Of a stretch of 64,000 nucleotides of DNA, positions 16,220 to 25,043 are shown piece by piece (position 1 is the stretch's first letter; every line of letters starts with the position of its first letter). Origin of the DNA: Candidatus Binataceae bacterium (GTDB lineage: Bacteria; Desulfobacterota; Binatia; Binatales; Binataceae); contig DATGLK010000035.1 in assembly GCA_035294265.1 (NCBI GenBank), forward strand, positions 51,896 through 115,895, written 5' to 3'. Below the pieces are notes generated by a model that did no database searches, was not told the DNA's origin, and saw nothing but the letters and a program-made list of their open reading frames with translations. Made by a program: the position numbers and the translations under genes.

Positions 16220-17881
16220 TTACATCCGCTCCGGCGCATTGACTCCCAAAAGCTTAAGTCCGCTTGCGATTCCCTCCTTGAGCAAACCCGCCAGGAACAG
16301 GCGAGCCTGACTAAGAGCCGCATCGTCGCTTATTATACGATTACTTGGCTTATTGTAGTAGCGATGAAATTCCCCCGCCAAATCCAGCAGAAAAAACGGG
16401 ATTCGATGGGGTTCGAGTTGGGTTACGCTCTCAGCTACTACCTCGGGTAACTGCAGCAGATGGCGCGCCAACGCTAACTCCTCTTCCGACCAGCGGCTCA
16501 GTTCCAAGGCCTGTAAGTCGGCGGGCACAGCCAGTCCGACCTTGGCGGCCTCGCGAAAGACACTGGCCAATCGGGCGTGTGCATACTGGACATAGAAGAC
16601 GGGATTTTCGGGCGCCTGGCGTTTGGCTAAATCGATGTCGAAATCGAGATGGGTATCGCTTTTGCGAAAAAGAAAGAAAAAGCGCGCCACATCGCTGCCA
16701 ACTTCGTCGATTAGCTCGTCCAGCGTGACGAAGGTCGCCTTGCGCGTGGACATTTTAACTTTTTCGCCCCCCCGGGTCAGGGTCACGAATTGATAAATGA
16801 TCGCCCGTATCCGCTCCACCCCATATCCCAGAGCGGCGACCGCCGCCATCACGCCCTGATACTCGGCGATATGGTCGGCTCCGAACACATCGACAATGAG
16901 ATCGAATCCGCGCCGCAGCTTGTCGATATGATAGGCAATATCGGGAGTGCGATAGGTCGGCTCGCGCTCTGGGCCGGAGCGTACCAGGACGCGATCCTTG
17001 TCCAGTCCCAGCGGCTCGCCGCGCAACCACAGCGCACCCTCGTACTCGGCCACCAGATTGCGCGCGCGCAAAGCCTCGATCACCGCATCGACCTGACCGC
17101 CGCGGATTAAATCAAGCTCGTTGGTAAAGAGGTCGAACTTGATCGCCAACCGCTCACAGGTATGACGAATATCAGCGAAAATCGCGGCTTCGGCGGCCTC
17201 CTTGAAGGGCTCCGGCGCCGCTGTGTTGGCCAGAGCCGCGCCGTGGCGAGCGACTAGATCGCGCGCGATTTCACGAATATACTCGCCCTGGTAACCGTCC
17301 TCGGGCATCGCAGCCTCGTGCCCCAGTTCCTGCAGGTAGCGCGCCCGCACTGATTCCGCCAGCATCCTCATCTGACGGCCGCCGTTGTTGAAGTAGTACT
17401 CGCGCACGACTTCGAAGCCGGTGGCCTCATGGAGCGCCGCCAGGGTATCGCCCAGCACCGCGTTGCGACCGTGCCCCACGGTTAGCGGCCCGGTTGGGTT
17501 GGCGGAAAGAAACTCGACGTTAACTTTGCGCCCGCCACCGATTTGCGGGTACCAGAAGCGCGCGCCGGCGCGGGCCGCCTCGCGCATCCGCTCGTGCCAA
17601 AAGCTCGGGGCGAGGCGAAAATTGATAAACCCCGGCCCAGCTATCGTAACTTCACTCAGCTGCGGGTCGCGGGCCAGATAGCGGCAGATGGTGTCGGCAA
17701 TCGCGCGCGGCGGTTTTGCTTCGGCCCGCGCCAGAATCAGGGCCAGATTGGTGGCGGCATCGCCATGCCTGGGATCGCGCGGGGCCTCGACGGTGAATTG
17801 CGGGGTAGGCGCGTGCAGCTCGCCCGCCTCACGAGCCCGGCGCATCGCCTCCTCAAGCAGCAGAGTTAATATTTCTTTCAT
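16220..17881 (-). CDS. argS: Arginyl-tRNA synthetase
   Basis: Class I synthetase that charges tRNA-Arg in the cytoplasm. The 553 residues show the ArgRS N-terminal additional domain (about 1-110), the HIGH-type element NPTGPLTVGHGRN (T134-V-G-H137), the catalytic core with VEFLSANPTGP and IYQFVTLTRGGEKVKMSTRKATFV (KMSKS equivalent), and the C-terminal all-helical anticodon-binding domain ending LKLLGVNAPERM. The first His of HIGH is Thr here while the second is kept, a substitution that should be compared with close homologues. The ATG at 17881 begins MKEILTLLLEEA. It is upstream of, and probably co-transcribed with, the SPOR protein gene, and downstream of the epimerase-like gene (85-base gap). 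Confidence 0.96.
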   Translation of the reverse strand: MKEILTLLLEEAMRRAREAGELHAPTPQFTVEAPRDPRHGDAATNLALILARAEAKPPRAIADTICRYLARDPQLSEVTIAGPGFINFRLAPSFWHERMREAARAGARFWYPQIGGGRKVNVEFLSANPTGPLTVGHGRNAVLGDTLAALHEATGFEVVREYYFNNGGRQMRMLAESVRARYLQELGHEAAMPEDGYQGEYIREIARDLVARHGAALANTAAPEPFKEAAEAAIFADIRHTCERLAIKFDLFTNELDLIRGGQVDAVIEALRARNLVAEYEGALWLRGEPLGLDKDRVLVRSGPEREPTYRTPDIAYHIDKLRRGFDLIVDVFGADHIAEYQGVMAAVAALGYGVERIRAIIYQFVTLTRGGEKVKMSTRKATFVTLDELIDEVGSDVARFFFLFRKSDTHLDFDIDLAKRQAPENPVFYVQYAHARLASVFREAAKVGLAVPADLQALELSRWSEEELALARHLLQLPEVVAESVTQLEPHRIPFFLLDLAGEFHRYYNKPSNRIISDDAALSQARLFLAGLLKEGIASGLKLLGVNAPERM

Positions 17882-17966
17882 TGCACGAGCGGCTTGGCAG
17901 CATCGTGCCAGATAGCCGCCCCGCTGTTAAGGACGTAGCCCTGTCCAGACCGTAATTGGTACAGTT

Positions 17967-18488
17967 CTACTTACGCGACCACTTGGGGTCGCGCGACAGC
18001 GTGGGGTATCCCGACCCCACCTGAATCAGGACGCCATGAGCCGAGCGCGGCGAGATAAAAGCCTCATGTGAATCGGGCCCCCATTGCCGTTCGCCGACAA
18101 TTCGCACTCCACTGGCCTTAAGCGCGGCCAACGTCGCGGCAACCTCGGGTACCCGAAAAGTCACGTGATGGACTCCTTCGCCGCGCTGGTCGATGAAGTG
18201 CTGAACAAACGAGTCCTCGCCTACCGGCTCGATCAGCTCGATAATCGTGTCACCAAGCTCGAAATTGAGTACCCGAAAGCCTTCTTCCGCGCGTTTGCTC
18301 TCAAACAGGAAACGCGCACCCAAGGCCGTCTCGAAGAAGCTTCGTGCCTGTTCGGCGCTGCGCACCGCGATAGCAATATGGTCGAGATTAGTCAGCCCCG
18401 CAGTAGCTCGCCGTGGCCGCCGAGTCGGTTTATTGACGGCTTTGCCAGCACCGATCGAGCCGCCAGCCTTGGCCGGACGCGCTACCAG
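17967..18488 (-). CDS. Methylmalonyl-CoA epimerase-like VOC protein, probable non-AUG start
   Basis: VOC-fold protein closest by eye to methylmalonyl-CoA epimerases, which interconvert the (2R) and (2S) forms between propionyl-CoA and succinyl-CoA. It shows the first half-repeat NLDHIAIAVRSAEQARSFFE, the central GVHHVTFRVPE and the C-terminal GVLIQVGSGYP. The first conventional start (GTG 18365) would cut off the first beta strand NLDHIAIA and its metal-ligand His, which are encoded in frame upstream. No ATG, GTG or TTG lies between the upstream stop and that strand. A CTG at 18488 has a perfect AAGGAG eight bases before it, and I use it; a second CTG is at 18395. The N-terminal extension is basic and low in complexity. 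The start is uncertain; the family is likely. Confidence 0.7.
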   Translation of the reverse strand: MVARPAKAGGSIGAGKAVNKPTRRPRRATAGLTNLDHIAIAVRSAEQARSFFETALGARFLFESKRAEEGFRVLNFELGDTIIELIEPVGEDSFVQHFIDQRGEGVHHVTFRVPEVAATLAALKASGVRIVGERQWGPDSHEAFISPRSAHGVLIQVGSGYPTLSRDPKWSRK

Positions 18489-18981
18489 AGAAAGCTCTCC
18501 TTGGTACGATAAATCACCGGTTTAACTCACTAAGAAGGAACTATCCGACAAAACCTATGAGTTTGGAAGCTTACGCCACAGCGCCGTCAATCTGCGACAT
18601 AGCCGTGCGGAAGTAAGATAAGCAAGGATTGCGCCTACAAATAGTTCGTGCCACGGCGAAGCATTTTGCACAAGATTCGATTTTTGCGAAATCGATCAGG
18701 CCATTCGTGTGACCAAGGCGCAGGATGCCGAAAAACTCGGCTCGAAGGAGGTCGAGACGGTGCTGAAAATGGCAGCCTACACAAAAGATGGCGGCTTTCC
18801 TTGATCCTTCCTCCCCGAGCAGCGGAGATAAGCGAGCCTCGGCAGGCTGCCAAGACTCTTCCTACGGCCTGCTTAAACCTGGCATACCAATTGCTCCTAA
18901 CGTTAGACAGTCGCGGTTGCCAAGAACAGCGACATTAAGAAGTCAAATAGACAAAAATAGACAAGCGGAGGATTTTCAGCA
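18489..18981. other. Gene-poor stretch before the small secreted protein
   Basis: About 490 bases without a supported gene. A short plus-strand frame, open from about 18620 to a TGA near 18803 and encoding CEIDQAIRVTKAQDAEKLGS and onward, looks protein-like but has no start and no recognisable family; it may be a gene remnant. The promoter of the secreted-protein gene should lie near the right end. Confidence 0.4.
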
Positions 18982-19308
18982 ATGAAGGCCATCAAAACCG
19001 TACTGACCGCAGCGGCGTCGGCGCTCGCACTCAGCGCGGTGGCAATTCCTACCTGGGCTAGCACGATGCCTACCCCGACCACTCAGAGCCAGGCCCGCCA
19101 GCTACTGGATCGCGTCACTCATGAGGTCGATCAAACCTCTTTCGGGTTTATCAATAATCCGCAACCTGAGCGTCAAGACCCCTATATGAGCGAATACAGC
19201 GCCGGGCTCAAGGCGTATCAAAGCGGCAATTACGATGCGGCTGTTAAGGCCCTAAATCAGGCCGAACAGGATATGAAGACCACGCGCGAATGGGCTGAGC
19301 GCAGGTAG
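18982..19308 (+). CDS. Small secreted protein, TPR-like, unknown function
   Basis: A 108-residue protein with a clear Sec signal peptide: basic MKAIK, a hydrophobic alanine/leucine core to about residue 22, and a likely cleavage after TWAS or nearby. The mature part contains YSAGLKAYQSGNYDAAVKAL, resembling half of a tetratricopeptide repeat, and ends in a charged tail. GGAGG lies before the ATG at 18982. Its small size, export and single TPR-like unit suggest a periplasmic binding or scaffolding role, but no function can be assigned. It stands alone between gene-free stretches and is followed by a strong hairpin at 19332, so it is probably a single-gene transcript. Confidence 0.75.
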   Translation: MKAIKTVLTAAASALALSAVAIPTWASTMPTPTTQSQARQLLDRVTHEVDQTSFGFINNPQPERQDPYMSEYSAGLKAYQSGNYDAAVKALNQAEQDMKTTREWAERR

Positions 19309-19331
19309 TTTCCAACTAGGTTGGCGGCGAT

Positions 19332-19363
19332 GGGCGGGCCCCAATGTAATTGGGGTCACGCCC
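19332..19363 (+). terminator. Long GC-rich hairpin after the small secreted protein gene
   Basis: Inner arms GGCCCCAAT/ATTGGGGTC (9 bp, loop GTA, one G-T pair) continue into outer arms GGGCG/CGCCC with one bulged A. It lies 24 bases after the stop of the secreted-protein gene. There is no U-run, so intrinsic termination is plausible but not certain. Confidence 0.45.
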
Positions 19364-19575
19364 GCTCCCGGCGGCTTGCTCCTCGCGCTGAGCGAAGTGG
19401 GCAAACAGCCAAAGGATTGCGGACGGCCTCCTTCAACCCTCTGTTCCAATAGTGCCTCGCCCGACGCGCTGGTATGCCTATGAAGCGTCTATTTTCATCC
19501 GTGTGTATATAGTTGGCATACGCAGATCTCCTCAAATCTAGCGTAGATAAAAGCGCGGCGGGATTATAGTTCGTC

Positions 19576-21756
19576 TCAATCGATATGGAGCCGCGCAGCC
19601 AGGCCGCTGAAGCGCTTGCGTTCTTCGTCGTTGCGCACCGCTTGGGCCAGGGCGGCGCGGGTCCCGACCAGCACGCAGATGCGTTCGGCGCGAGTGATCG
19701 CGGTGTAAATCAGGTTACGCCGCAGCATTAGGTGGTGGCCAGGATAAATCGGCATCACCACGGCCGGATACTGACTGCCCTGACTTTTGTGAACCGAGAT
19801 CGCGTAGGCCAGGGACAATTCTTCCAGCTCGGCCACTTCGTAACGCTGGCGCCCCTCCTCGAAGCTCGCCTCCAGCCACCCGGCGCTAGGCTCGATCCGC
19901 GCCACGTGGCCGATCTCCCCATTGTAGATCTGCTTATCGTAGTTGTTACGCAATTGGATCACGCGGTCACCCTCGCGCAACTCGCGTTCGCCCACGCGCC
20001 AAGGCCGCCCCTGCTGGTTGAGCACCCGCTGGAGTTCAAGGTTGAGGGCCTGCACTCCCAGCGGGCCCCGATTCATCGGGGTAAGAACCTGAATCTCGGC
20101 CGCGCTGGAGAGGCCGAAATGGCCCACCAACCGCTGTGCCACCAACTGCTTGAGGGTGCTTAAAATCTCCTCTGGAGTGTTGCGCTCGAAGAAAAAAAAG
20201 TCGCCGTCCGCGCGATTACTCAAGTCGGGCGCCTCGCCGCGGTTGATGCGATGGGCATTGGTCACAATGAGACTCTGGCTGGCCTGGCGATAGACCTGAT
20301 GGAGTTCCACTACCGGCGCCAACCCGGAACATAGGACGTCGTGCAATACACTGCCCGGCCCCACCGAGGGCAGTTGATGGCGGTCGCCCACCAGCAATAG
20401 CGTGCACCCCGGTGCCAGCGCGGCCAGAAGGCTGGAGAACAACTCCAGATCCATCATCGAGGCCTCGTCCACGACCAGGAAACTGGTGCGCAAGGGGTAG
20501 AGCGGGCCACGGATGAATTGCCCGCTGTCGGGCGAATATTCCAACAACCGGTGCAGAGTACGGGCTTCGCGGCCGGTCGCCTCGGCTAGGCGGCGGGCGG
20601 CGCGGCCGGTGGGTGCCGCCAACAGCGGACGCACGCCCAAGTGGTCGAGCGCCGCCAGCAGTGCGCGCAGCAGGGTGGTTTTGCCCGTCCCCGGACCTCC
20701 GGTAATCACTGCCAGCTTGCTGCGCAGCGCGCAGCGCAAGGCCGAGAGCTGTTCGGCCGAAAGCTTGATCGCCACCGCCTTGGCGGCGGCCGTCAACGCG
20801 CGTTCCACCGCCGCGGGTGCGATGGCTCGCCCCTGGCTCAGACGCCGCAGGCATTGGCTGACGTTGACTTCGGCTTCGTGCAGCCGGCGCAAATAGACCA
20901 TCGGTTCCGCGCCTTCGGACTCCAACACCACTTCGCCAGTTTGAACTAGTTCGGCCACCGCCTGCGTGGCCAACTGCGGACTCATCTCCAAGGCGCGATG
21001 AAATTCATCTTCCAGGTAGGCCACCGGCATGCAAACGTGCCCGTCTTCGGCCATTCGCTCCAACAGATACATCGCGGCACCGCGCGCGCGTTGGATCGAA
21101 TTGCGTGCGATTCCGACCTGCTCGGCGACCAGGTCGGCGGTGCGAAAGCCGATTCCCGTAACCGTGCGAGCCAGCAGATAAGGATCGTTGCGAATCACTT
21201 CCAGGGAGCGGCTGCCGTAGAGCTTGTGAATGCGGCGCGCGTGGTGAGCCGCGATACCGTGGCCGCGCAAAAAAACCATCAACTCGCGCAAGCCGGTGCG
21301 GTCCTGCCATACGTTTTGAATCTGGCGCACGGTAACCGGACCCAACCCCTTGACCTCGCGTAGGCGGTGGGGCGCGTGGTCGAGGATCTCGACCAGGCTG
21401 GGACCGAAATGGTTGGCGATTCGCTTGGCCAGCGCGGGCCCCACCCCCTTGATTTGGCCCGAAGCCAGGTAGCGCTCCAGCGCGGTCAGTTCGGCGGCCT
21501 TGAGAACCTCGCTGTCGGTGATCCGAAATTGGCGGCCGAAGCGCGGATGATCTTCATAAACCCCGCTCAGGCGCAGCATGCTCCCAACCAGCGGATCGGG
21601 CAGGAAGCCGACTACTACCACGCTTTGGTGCCGCTGCTCGGCATCCTCAATCCCAAGGCGCGCGACTACATAGCCGCTGTCGTCATTGACGAACAGGATC
21701 TGATCGAGCACGCCCTCCAGCGTTTCGCTCGCCGCCATCGGCGTAGCCATCACCAT
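19576..21756 (-). CDS. recD2: RecD2-family ATP-dependent DNA helicase
   Basis: Superfamily 1B 5'-3' DNA helicase of 726 residues. An N-terminal OB-like domain (TLEGVLDQILFVNDDSGYVVARL) is followed by tandem helix-hairpin-helix elements (IKGVGPALAKRI, VKGLGPVTVRQI), the Walker A motif ITGGPGTGKTT (about residue 350), Walker B LVVDEASMMD, the GDRHQLPSVGPG motif and a C-terminal UvrD-like segment (SVHKSQGSQYP, YTAITRAE). The long N-terminus and HhH repeats mark RecD2 rather than RecBCD-associated RecD, and no recB or recC is adjacent. It probably acts in repair or replication-fork processing. It lies 51 bases after the KimA-like gene on the same strand. GAGG precedes the ATG at 21756. Confidence 0.93.
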   Translation of the reverse strand: MVMATPMAASETLEGVLDQILFVNDDSGYVVARLGIEDAEQRHQSVVVVGFLPDPLVGSMLRLSGVYEDHPRFGRQFRITDSEVLKAAELTALERYLASGQIKGVGPALAKRIANHFGPSLVEILDHAPHRLREVKGLGPVTVRQIQNVWQDRTGLRELMVFLRGHGIAAHHARRIHKLYGSRSLEVIRNDPYLLARTVTGIGFRTADLVAEQVGIARNSIQRARGAAMYLLERMAEDGHVCMPVAYLEDEFHRALEMSPQLATQAVAELVQTGEVVLESEGAEPMVYLRRLHEAEVNVSQCLRRLSQGRAIAPAAVERALTAAAKAVAIKLSAEQLSALRCALRSKLAVITGGPGTGKTTLLRALLAALDHLGVRPLLAAPTGRAARRLAEATGREARTLHRLLEYSPDSGQFIRGPLYPLRTSFLVVDEASMMDLELFSSLLAALAPGCTLLLVGDRHQLPSVGPGSVLHDVLCSGLAPVVELHQVYRQASQSLIVTNAHRINRGEAPDLSNRADGDFFFFERNTPEEILSTLKQLVAQRLVGHFGLSSAAEIQVLTPMNRGPLGVQALNLELQRVLNQQGRPWRVGERELREGDRVIQLRNNYDKQIYNGEIGHVARIEPSAGWLEASFEEGRQRYEVAELEELSLAYAISVHKSQGSQYPAVVMPIYPGHHLMLRRNLIYTAITRAERICVLVGTRAALAQAVRNDEERKRFSGLAARLHID

Positions 21757-21807
21757 CTCGCCCTCAGGCCGAGCGCGCCTGCCGACCGCGCCGATGGGCA
21801 GCCCGAG

Positions 21808-23859
21808 TCATGCCGCCGAGGGCTGCTCCGACAAGCCGCGGGCCGCGCCTGCACCGTCGGCGACCCGGATCGGCAGCACCACCAGGCTGTAGCCCTGCAA
21901 CTCCAACCAATGTTGGATTTCGTAGGCAGTCTGATTGTGCAAAAAGCGATTGAGAAAACCGTCATGCTCGGAGATAAGCTTGCCGGCGAAGAAGACGGCA
22001 TGGGGAAACTCGTGGGCGACCTGCAGGCACAGGCGGCGCAGCTCCAGGATGGTATCGGTGCCCACCGACAAGCGCAATTCGGCATGAAAGCCAAGGTTGG
22101 AGGCGAAGCGGCAGTACTCCTCCAGATCGTCGCGTAGGGCCTTTTCCATCTCGGCCAAGCGCTCGTGACTACCCAACTGAGCCGAATCTACCTCCGCCAC
22201 CGAAACGAAAACCAGGTTAAGAAACTGGCGACCAAACAAGCGTGGGAGGGCGACGATCGTCCCCAGTCCCAGACCGTTGAAACCGTTGACCAGGATTATC
22301 GCGGTGGGGGCCTTGGGGTCGTATTCACTGGCCGGTTGCTGGTCGGCTGCGAAGAGCTGAGGGACGATTTGCACTTCGAGCTGCCCCACCGCCTTGGCCA
22401 CATTGGCGTAATGCTGGCGCACCACTAGGCATAAGGCCACCAGACTGCCGGTCATCACCACCGTAACCCAACCGCCCTCGTCGAACTTAAGCGTCAGCGT
22501 GATAAGCAGGATGCTGGCCGTGAACAAGCATCCGAGCCCGTTGATGCACAGCTTGCGCAGCCAGGCGCGCTCGGCGCGCCGGCTCTGCCACCAATGCACA
22601 CTCATCCCTAGCTGGGAAAGCGTGAAGGTCACGAATACGTTGATTGCATACAGCACGACCAGCACGTCCACGCTGGCGCGCGTGGCGAGCAGGATAACCC
22701 CCGCCGTCAGCCCCATCGCGAGCACGCCGTCCTGGGTCACCAAGCGAGTGCTGAGATAGGAGAAGCGGCGCGGCAACCAGCGGTCATGGGCCATGTTGGC
22801 GAGCACACGGGGGCCGTCGATAAAGCCGGTCTGCGCCGCCACGAACAGCAGCGCCCCCTCGGTCAGCAACGCGAAGGTGATGAAGGCGCTACCCACCGGC
22901 AAGCCGCCCAGATGCCAACCACCTGCCAGCCGCTCAAACATCACTGCGTTGAGGGTCTTGCCGTGCTCGGGCTCGACGTTGACTAGCAGGTAGCCGATCA
23001 GGATGCCGCCGGCGATGAACGCTAGCGAGATCGCCATGTAGATCATCGTATGTTTGCCGGTGACGGTGCGCGGTTCACGTAGAATGGGCAGGCCGTTGCT
23101 AACCGCCTCGATCCCGGTGTAGGTGCCCCCGCCCAGGCTGTAGGCGCGCAGGAAGATAACCGCCAGCGCGACGAATCCCAGGCTGGCGATCCCACTGTGG
23201 ACCTGCGCGACGGCGTCGCGCATCACCATCGGCAATTCCGCCCCCCGGGACACCAGAGCATAGGCGATGATGAAGACGTGAACCAAGACGAAGGCCAGGA
23301 AGATCGGCAGCAGCGTCATCACTGACTCTTTGATGCCGCGCAGGTTCATTCCCACCATCAGCACCACGATCAGCAGGCAGAAGAGCAGCTTCCAATGAAG
23401 GATGCTGGGCGGCAAGAAACTGAACACCGCGTCGGCGCCGCTGGCGATGGAAATCCCCACCGTCAGCACATAATCCACTACCAGCGCACAGCCCGAGACC
23501 AGGCCCAGGTGGCTACCCAACAATTTGCTGGCAACCAGGTAGCCGCCCCCGCCATTGGGGAATAAATCAATGGTCTGGGAATAAGAAGCCGAGATGACGA
23601 AGACCGTCAGCGCGGTCATCAACGCCATGAACACCGCCAGGTATTGATGATGCCCCAGGGCCAAAAAGGCCTCCTCGGGGCCGTAGCATGAAGAACTCAA
23701 GCCATCGGAGCCCAGCCCCACCCAAGCCAGGAACGCGATCAGGGACAAGCGATGGAAGACATTGGGGTCGTGCAGATCGCGCGGCGGACCAATCAGGAGG
23801 TTGGTCAGGGTGCGCTTGTTGTCTTTGGAACCTTCGCCAGATTGATTATTCAGGCTCAT
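21808..23859 (-). CDS. APC-superfamily permease, KimA-like potassium:proton symporter
   Basis: Inner-membrane transporter of 683 residues: twelve predicted helices (about 35-475) and a cytoplasmic C-terminal domain of about 200 residues. The first helix carries GLGSDGLSSSCYGPEEA. D52 and Y59 keep the seven-residue spacing of the potassium-binding Asp and Tyr described in Bacillus KimA, so potassium uptake is more likely than amino-acid transport. FPNGGGGYLVA and GIKESV also match that group. KimA is controlled by cyclic-di-AMP through its C-terminal domain; whether that holds here cannot be read. recD2 follows after 51 bases and may share the transcript, without an obvious functional link. 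Remnant DNA of folD lies upstream. Confidence 0.85.
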   Translation of the reverse strand: MSLNNQSGEGSKDNKRTLTNLLIGPPRDLHDPNVFHRLSLIAFLAWVGLGSDGLSSSCYGPEEAFLALGHHQYLAVFMALMTALTVFVISASYSQTIDLFPNGGGGYLVASKLLGSHLGLVSGCALVVDYVLTVGISIASGADAVFSFLPPSILHWKLLFCLLIVVLMVGMNLRGIKESVMTLLPIFLAFVLVHVFIIAYALVSRGAELPMVMRDAVAQVHSGIASLGFVALAVIFLRAYSLGGGTYTGIEAVSNGLPILREPRTVTGKHTMIYMAISLAFIAGGILIGYLLVNVEPEHGKTLNAVMFERLAGGWHLGGLPVGSAFITFALLTEGALLFVAAQTGFIDGPRVLANMAHDRWLPRRFSYLSTRLVTQDGVLAMGLTAGVILLATRASVDVLVVLYAINVFVTFTLSQLGMSVHWWQSRRAERAWLRKLCINGLGCLFTASILLITLTLKFDEGGWVTVVMTGSLVALCLVVRQHYANVAKAVGQLEVQIVPQLFAADQQPASEYDPKAPTAIILVNGFNGLGLGTIVALPRLFGRQFLNLVFVSVAEVDSAQLGSHERLAEMEKALRDDLEEYCRFASNLGFHAELRLSVGTDTILELRRLCLQVAHEFPHAVFFAGKLISEHDGFLNRFLHNQTAYEIQHWLELQGYSLVVLPIRVADGAGAARGLSEQPSAA

Positions 23860-23951
23860 CGTTGATTCGAGGGTCAGCTACCGCATGGTAGGGACCGGCG
23901 CTACTCCCGCCGTTTAATGGCACGACCTCGAAACCCTCCTCTTAGACCCAG

Positions 23952-24366
23952 TTATTGCGCTGGCACCAGCCCGAGCTGGTAGCGCGCTCCGTCGATTACG
24001 CCTTGCATTACCGCCAGCACCATCATCGGTCCAGTCCCGCCAGGATTGGGAGCGAGCCATCCGGCCACGGCGCGGACCCCCGCGAAATCGATGTCGTTAG
24101 TAAAGCGGTCGTCGCCTGGACGGCGAAAGCCCGCGTCACATGGGCTCCAGCTTCGATCATTGATGCGATGATCAGGTGGGGCTGCTCGGGGCGCGCAGCA
24201 GTCCAAGAGACTATCATTTTGGCTCTGAGGCAAAGCTGGGCCAAAGCTGGAGCATGGCGATGGCGCCGACGACGCGTTTGCAGCCCCTGGGCATGCGCCC
24301 GCAGTTCGGACATCAAGTTTGCGCTGCATCTTCGACCATCCACCAAATTCTCACTCTATCGGGCCG
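23952..24366 (-). pseudogene. Decayed folD (methylenetetrahydrofolate dehydrogenase/cyclohydrolase) remnant
   Basis: No intact frame, but pieces of a FolD C-terminal half appear in order in different minus-strand frames. One frame gives LMSELRAHAQGLQ, a second gives CKRVVGAIAML (like GKxAVVIGRS), the first again gives IVSWTAARPEQPHLIIASMI and EAGAHV (like IVVSAAGRPxLIxxDMIKPGAxV), and a third gives DRFTNDIDFAGVRAVAG with PNPGGTGPMMVLAVMQG (like DVDFxxVxxVAxxITPVPGGVGPMT). The N-terminal half is missing. Several frameshifts and substitutions of core residues are needed, so it is not functional. An intact folD should exist elsewhere. It sits between the KimA-like gene and mobA. Confidence 0.6.
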
Positions 24367-24416
24367 TTAGCATACCATGCCGATGGCGCGCGCCAATTGT
24401 GCCGGATGCACGTGCC

Positions 24417-25043
24417 TCAAGCGGGGCGCGACCGATTCAGAACAGCCTGCGCCCGCAGGTAATCCTCCGCCGTGTTGAGATTGAAGAAGCTGGCAAGCTC
24501 CGGATCTAGCGCGCGAAGCTCGGATTCCCGGAGCCAGCGTGTCGCCAGCCGCTCCAGCAAGGCGCGCAGGCGGGTCTCCTTGGCGGCCAGCAACGCGTCG
24601 ATTGCCGTCAGCGCATCGGAGCGGCGATAGGCCGCGCACAAGGGTTGCGGTCGTCCCTGCACCTGCGCTGCCACAGCCTGATCGGAGGGTTCGAGCAGCG
24701 CGCACAAGCCGGCCGCCAATTCGACCCGCAGGAAGGGCAGATCGCAGCCACAAGCGAATACCACCGAAGCCTGGGCAGCGCGCAGCCCCTGGCCAAGCGC
24801 CGAGAGCGGACCGGGATAAGGGCTCGGGTCGAAGACAACTGACACACCGGCAAGCCCTTTCAACCAAGGCTGCTCGAGCTGGGCTGCGGCCGCCACGACA
24901 ATGATTTTGGCAAAGTTTCGTTTGAGTTCTCCTACCGTTTTACTGAGTAAGCTGTCGTTGCCCAGGCGCAAGCCGGCCTTGGGCGCGCCCAAGCGCGAGC
25001 CGCGTCCGCCGGCCAAAACTACCGCGGCTAATTCAGCTGCCAT
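24417..25043 (-). CDS. mobA: Molybdenum cofactor guanylyltransferase (MobA-like)
   Basis: Cytoplasmic GT-A-fold nucleotidyltransferase of 208 residues that would attach GMP to molybdopterin for Mo-bis-MGD enzymes. The N-terminus AVVLAGGRGSRLGAPKAGL is the nucleotide-binding signature, followed by DPSPYPGPLSALGQGL and the metal-binding ACGCDLPFL. The C-terminal FFNLNTAEDYLRA matches the family end. It overlaps the upstream glycosyltransferase stop by 16 bases, so it is translated from the same message. Other short nucleotidyltransferases of the MobA-like group, such as MocA, are possible. No other molybdenum cofactor gene is nearby, which lowers certainty on the exact role. Confidence 0.8.
   Translation of the reverse strand: MAAELAAVVLAGGRGSRLGAPKAGLRLGNDSLLSKTVGELKRNFAKIIVVAAAAQLEQPWLKGLAGVSVVFDPSPYPGPLSALGQGLRAAQASVVFACGCDLPFLRVELAAGLCALLEPSDQAVAAQVQGRPQPLCAAYRRSDALTAIDALLAAKETRLRALLERLATRWLRESELRALDPELASFFNLNTAEDYLRAQAVLNRSRPA

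Noticed and set aside
18617-18803. Short plus-strand frame encoding a Lys/Glu-rich peptide
   Set aside because: The codon pattern looks protein-like, but there is no start codon with a binding site and no family match by eye. Kept only as a possible remnant in the gene-free stretch.
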